Positions 63,151-64,000 of a DNA stretch of 64,000 nt are shown piece by piece; position 1 is the stretch's first letter; each line of letters begins with the position of its first letter. Made by a program: the position numbers and the translations under genes. The stretch comes from JAWKWH01 sp963669455 (GTDB lineage: Bacteria > Pseudomonadota > Alphaproteobacteria > Rhizobiales > Rhizobiaceae): positions 1,612,001-1,676,000 of the forward strand of contig OY770026.1 in assembly GCA_963669455.1 (NCBI GenBank). Direction: 5' to 3'. The notes beneath the pieces were generated by a model. It was not told the origin of the DNA, made no database searches, and worked only from the letters and a program-made list of their open reading frames with translations.

Positions 63151-64000
63151 TCAGGCTGCCGTCTTTCTGGCTGTTTGCGACGGCTTCTCAAGGTACTTGG
63201 CTTCATACAGCGCGGCGAAACGGCCAAGGTTGGAAAATCCCCACTTTAACGCTACCTCGGTCACGTTGGAATCCTCAAACTTCAGCTCAGCATGCGCGCA
63301 CTCAAGTCGGACGTCGCGCAGAACTGTCATCGGCGTCCGTTCCCGAAAGGTCCTGAACGCATTTTGAAGTGCCCTCTCGCTACAGCCGGCTTCACGCGCC
63401 AAAATCTCAACAGAGATCGGCTGGGCTGCATGCGCTCGCATATACTCTTCCGCACGCTTCACCGACCGTGGAACAGCGCAGTCCACTTTGGTAGTCAACT
63501 CTTGATCGTAGTTGTGCGGAAGTGTCGCCAACACTGTTGAAATTATGATTTCACGAATGCTGCGCTCTACAAGGGGATGTCTTAGCGAGTCAGAAGCACC
63601 TACCGATTGAGCCAAAAGAGTACCAAGCAATCCGTTGATCGCAGCTCCCTCCTTCGATAGGTCAATCACAGGTGAAAACCGCAGCGGCTCACTCAGTTCC
63701 CTGTCGAAAGTACTGCGGGCGCGGGCTTCAAGAAGCTCCACCGGCATTATGAGATGAAGCAGGGAGTGCGGCTTGTTGGAGACAATCGCGGTGCCCGCCT
63801 CAAGGCTGTAGATGCCAGCCTGGTCTTTCTGCCATGAGATGTTGCCGAAATACTGATCTTGAACGTCGCGGGTTCCGGAAAGTGCGATATTGATGGTGAT
63901 GGTGGATGTATCAGCGACAGAGAGCCCGTGAACAGGGATGCCCCAGTTGAATACTCTCAAGTCAAATTCGCCGACATGCATATTTGACGCACTCGCCACC
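63151..64000 (-). CDS. AraC-family transcriptional regulator, 5' end outside the window
   Basis: At least 282 residues are visible, and the reading frame continues to the window edge. Compared with the 62038 protein, about 50 N-terminal residues are missing. Shared blocks include NKPHSLLHLIMPVELLEARA, LSEPLRFSPVIDL, CAVPRSVKRAEEYMRAHAAQ and KWGFSNLGRFAALYEAKYLE. It is a tandem paralogue in the same orientation. Confidence 0.85.
   Translation of the reverse strand, partial: VASASNMHVGEFDLRVFNWGIPVHGLSVADTSTITINIALSGTRDVQDQYFGNISWQKDQAGIYSLEAGTAIVSNKPHSLLHLIMPVELLEARARSTFDRELSEPLRFSPVIDLSKEGAAINGLLGTLLAQSVGASDSLRHPLVERSIREIIISTVLATLPHNYDQELTTKVDCAVPRSVKRAEEYMRAHAAQPISVEILAREAGCSERALQNAFRTFRERTPMTVLRDVRLECAHAELKFEDSNVTEVALKWGFSNLGRFAALYEAKYLEKPSQTARKTAA

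Overview
The window looks like a chromosomal segment of an alphaproteobacterium of the order Hyphomicrobiales (Rhizobiales), probably a marine one. The evidence is the conserved block murA - DUF2948 - hisD - UPF0262 - LMW phosphatase - infA - maf - yacG, the purL-bolA pair, TRAP and Liv-type transporters, a trimethylamine monooxygenase, and short dispersed repeats with the CTAGAGCA end common in this order. Identifications rest on reading the translations; no database search was run.

Layout. 1-8500: a minus-strand housekeeping block, preceded at the left edge by a dipeptidase-like gene and an unrecognised gene that runs off the window. 8652-8726: tRNA-Thr(GGT). About 8727-24300: a mobilizable genomic island inserted at the 3' end of that tRNA. 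It holds a large serine recombinase whose reading frame ends inside the tRNA gene, a LexA-type SOS box before the recombinase operon, about a dozen small unknown genes, a resolvase, two toxin-antitoxin pairs (parDE, higBA), a GHKL ATPase fused to a PD-(D/E)XK-like nuclease domain, a two-TM protein, and a mobC/relaxase module.

24331-41000: an acyltransferase, a tungstate ABC transporter (tupBCA), an EEP-family phosphohydrolase, a subtilisin-like protease, a two-subunit molybdenum hydroxylase (iorAB), purL, bolA, a LuxR-type regulator and a diguanylate cyclase. 38159-47238: a Liv-type ABC transporter (livFGMH plus binding protein) divergent from a trimethylamine monooxygenase (tmm), followed by a FadR-type GntR regulator and a second binding-protein paralogue that has lost its export signal. 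The tmm/transporter intergenic region carries two nearly identical 17-bp inverted sites. 47592-50913: a second EEP protein, a TauE-like permease and dusA. Directly upstream of the dusA 5' end lies the decayed remnant of a second mobilization module related to the island's.

51026-64000: a more AT-rich accessory part. A TRAP transporter split over two strands (dctM-dctQ and dctP), a universal stress protein, an acylating methylmalonate-semialdehyde dehydrogenase and a MocR-type regulator look like one catabolic regulon, because a roughly 60-bp sequence is repeated before dctM and before dctP/mmsA. The right edge holds two intact-looking AraC regulators (one cut by the window end) and a truncated AraC relative.

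The most interesting candidate for an undescribed system is the GHKL-nuclease fusion with its palindromic control site and the neighbouring two-TM protein, carried on an SOS-linked mobilizable island with two addiction modules. An anti-phage or anti-plasmid role is inferred from domain content and context only.
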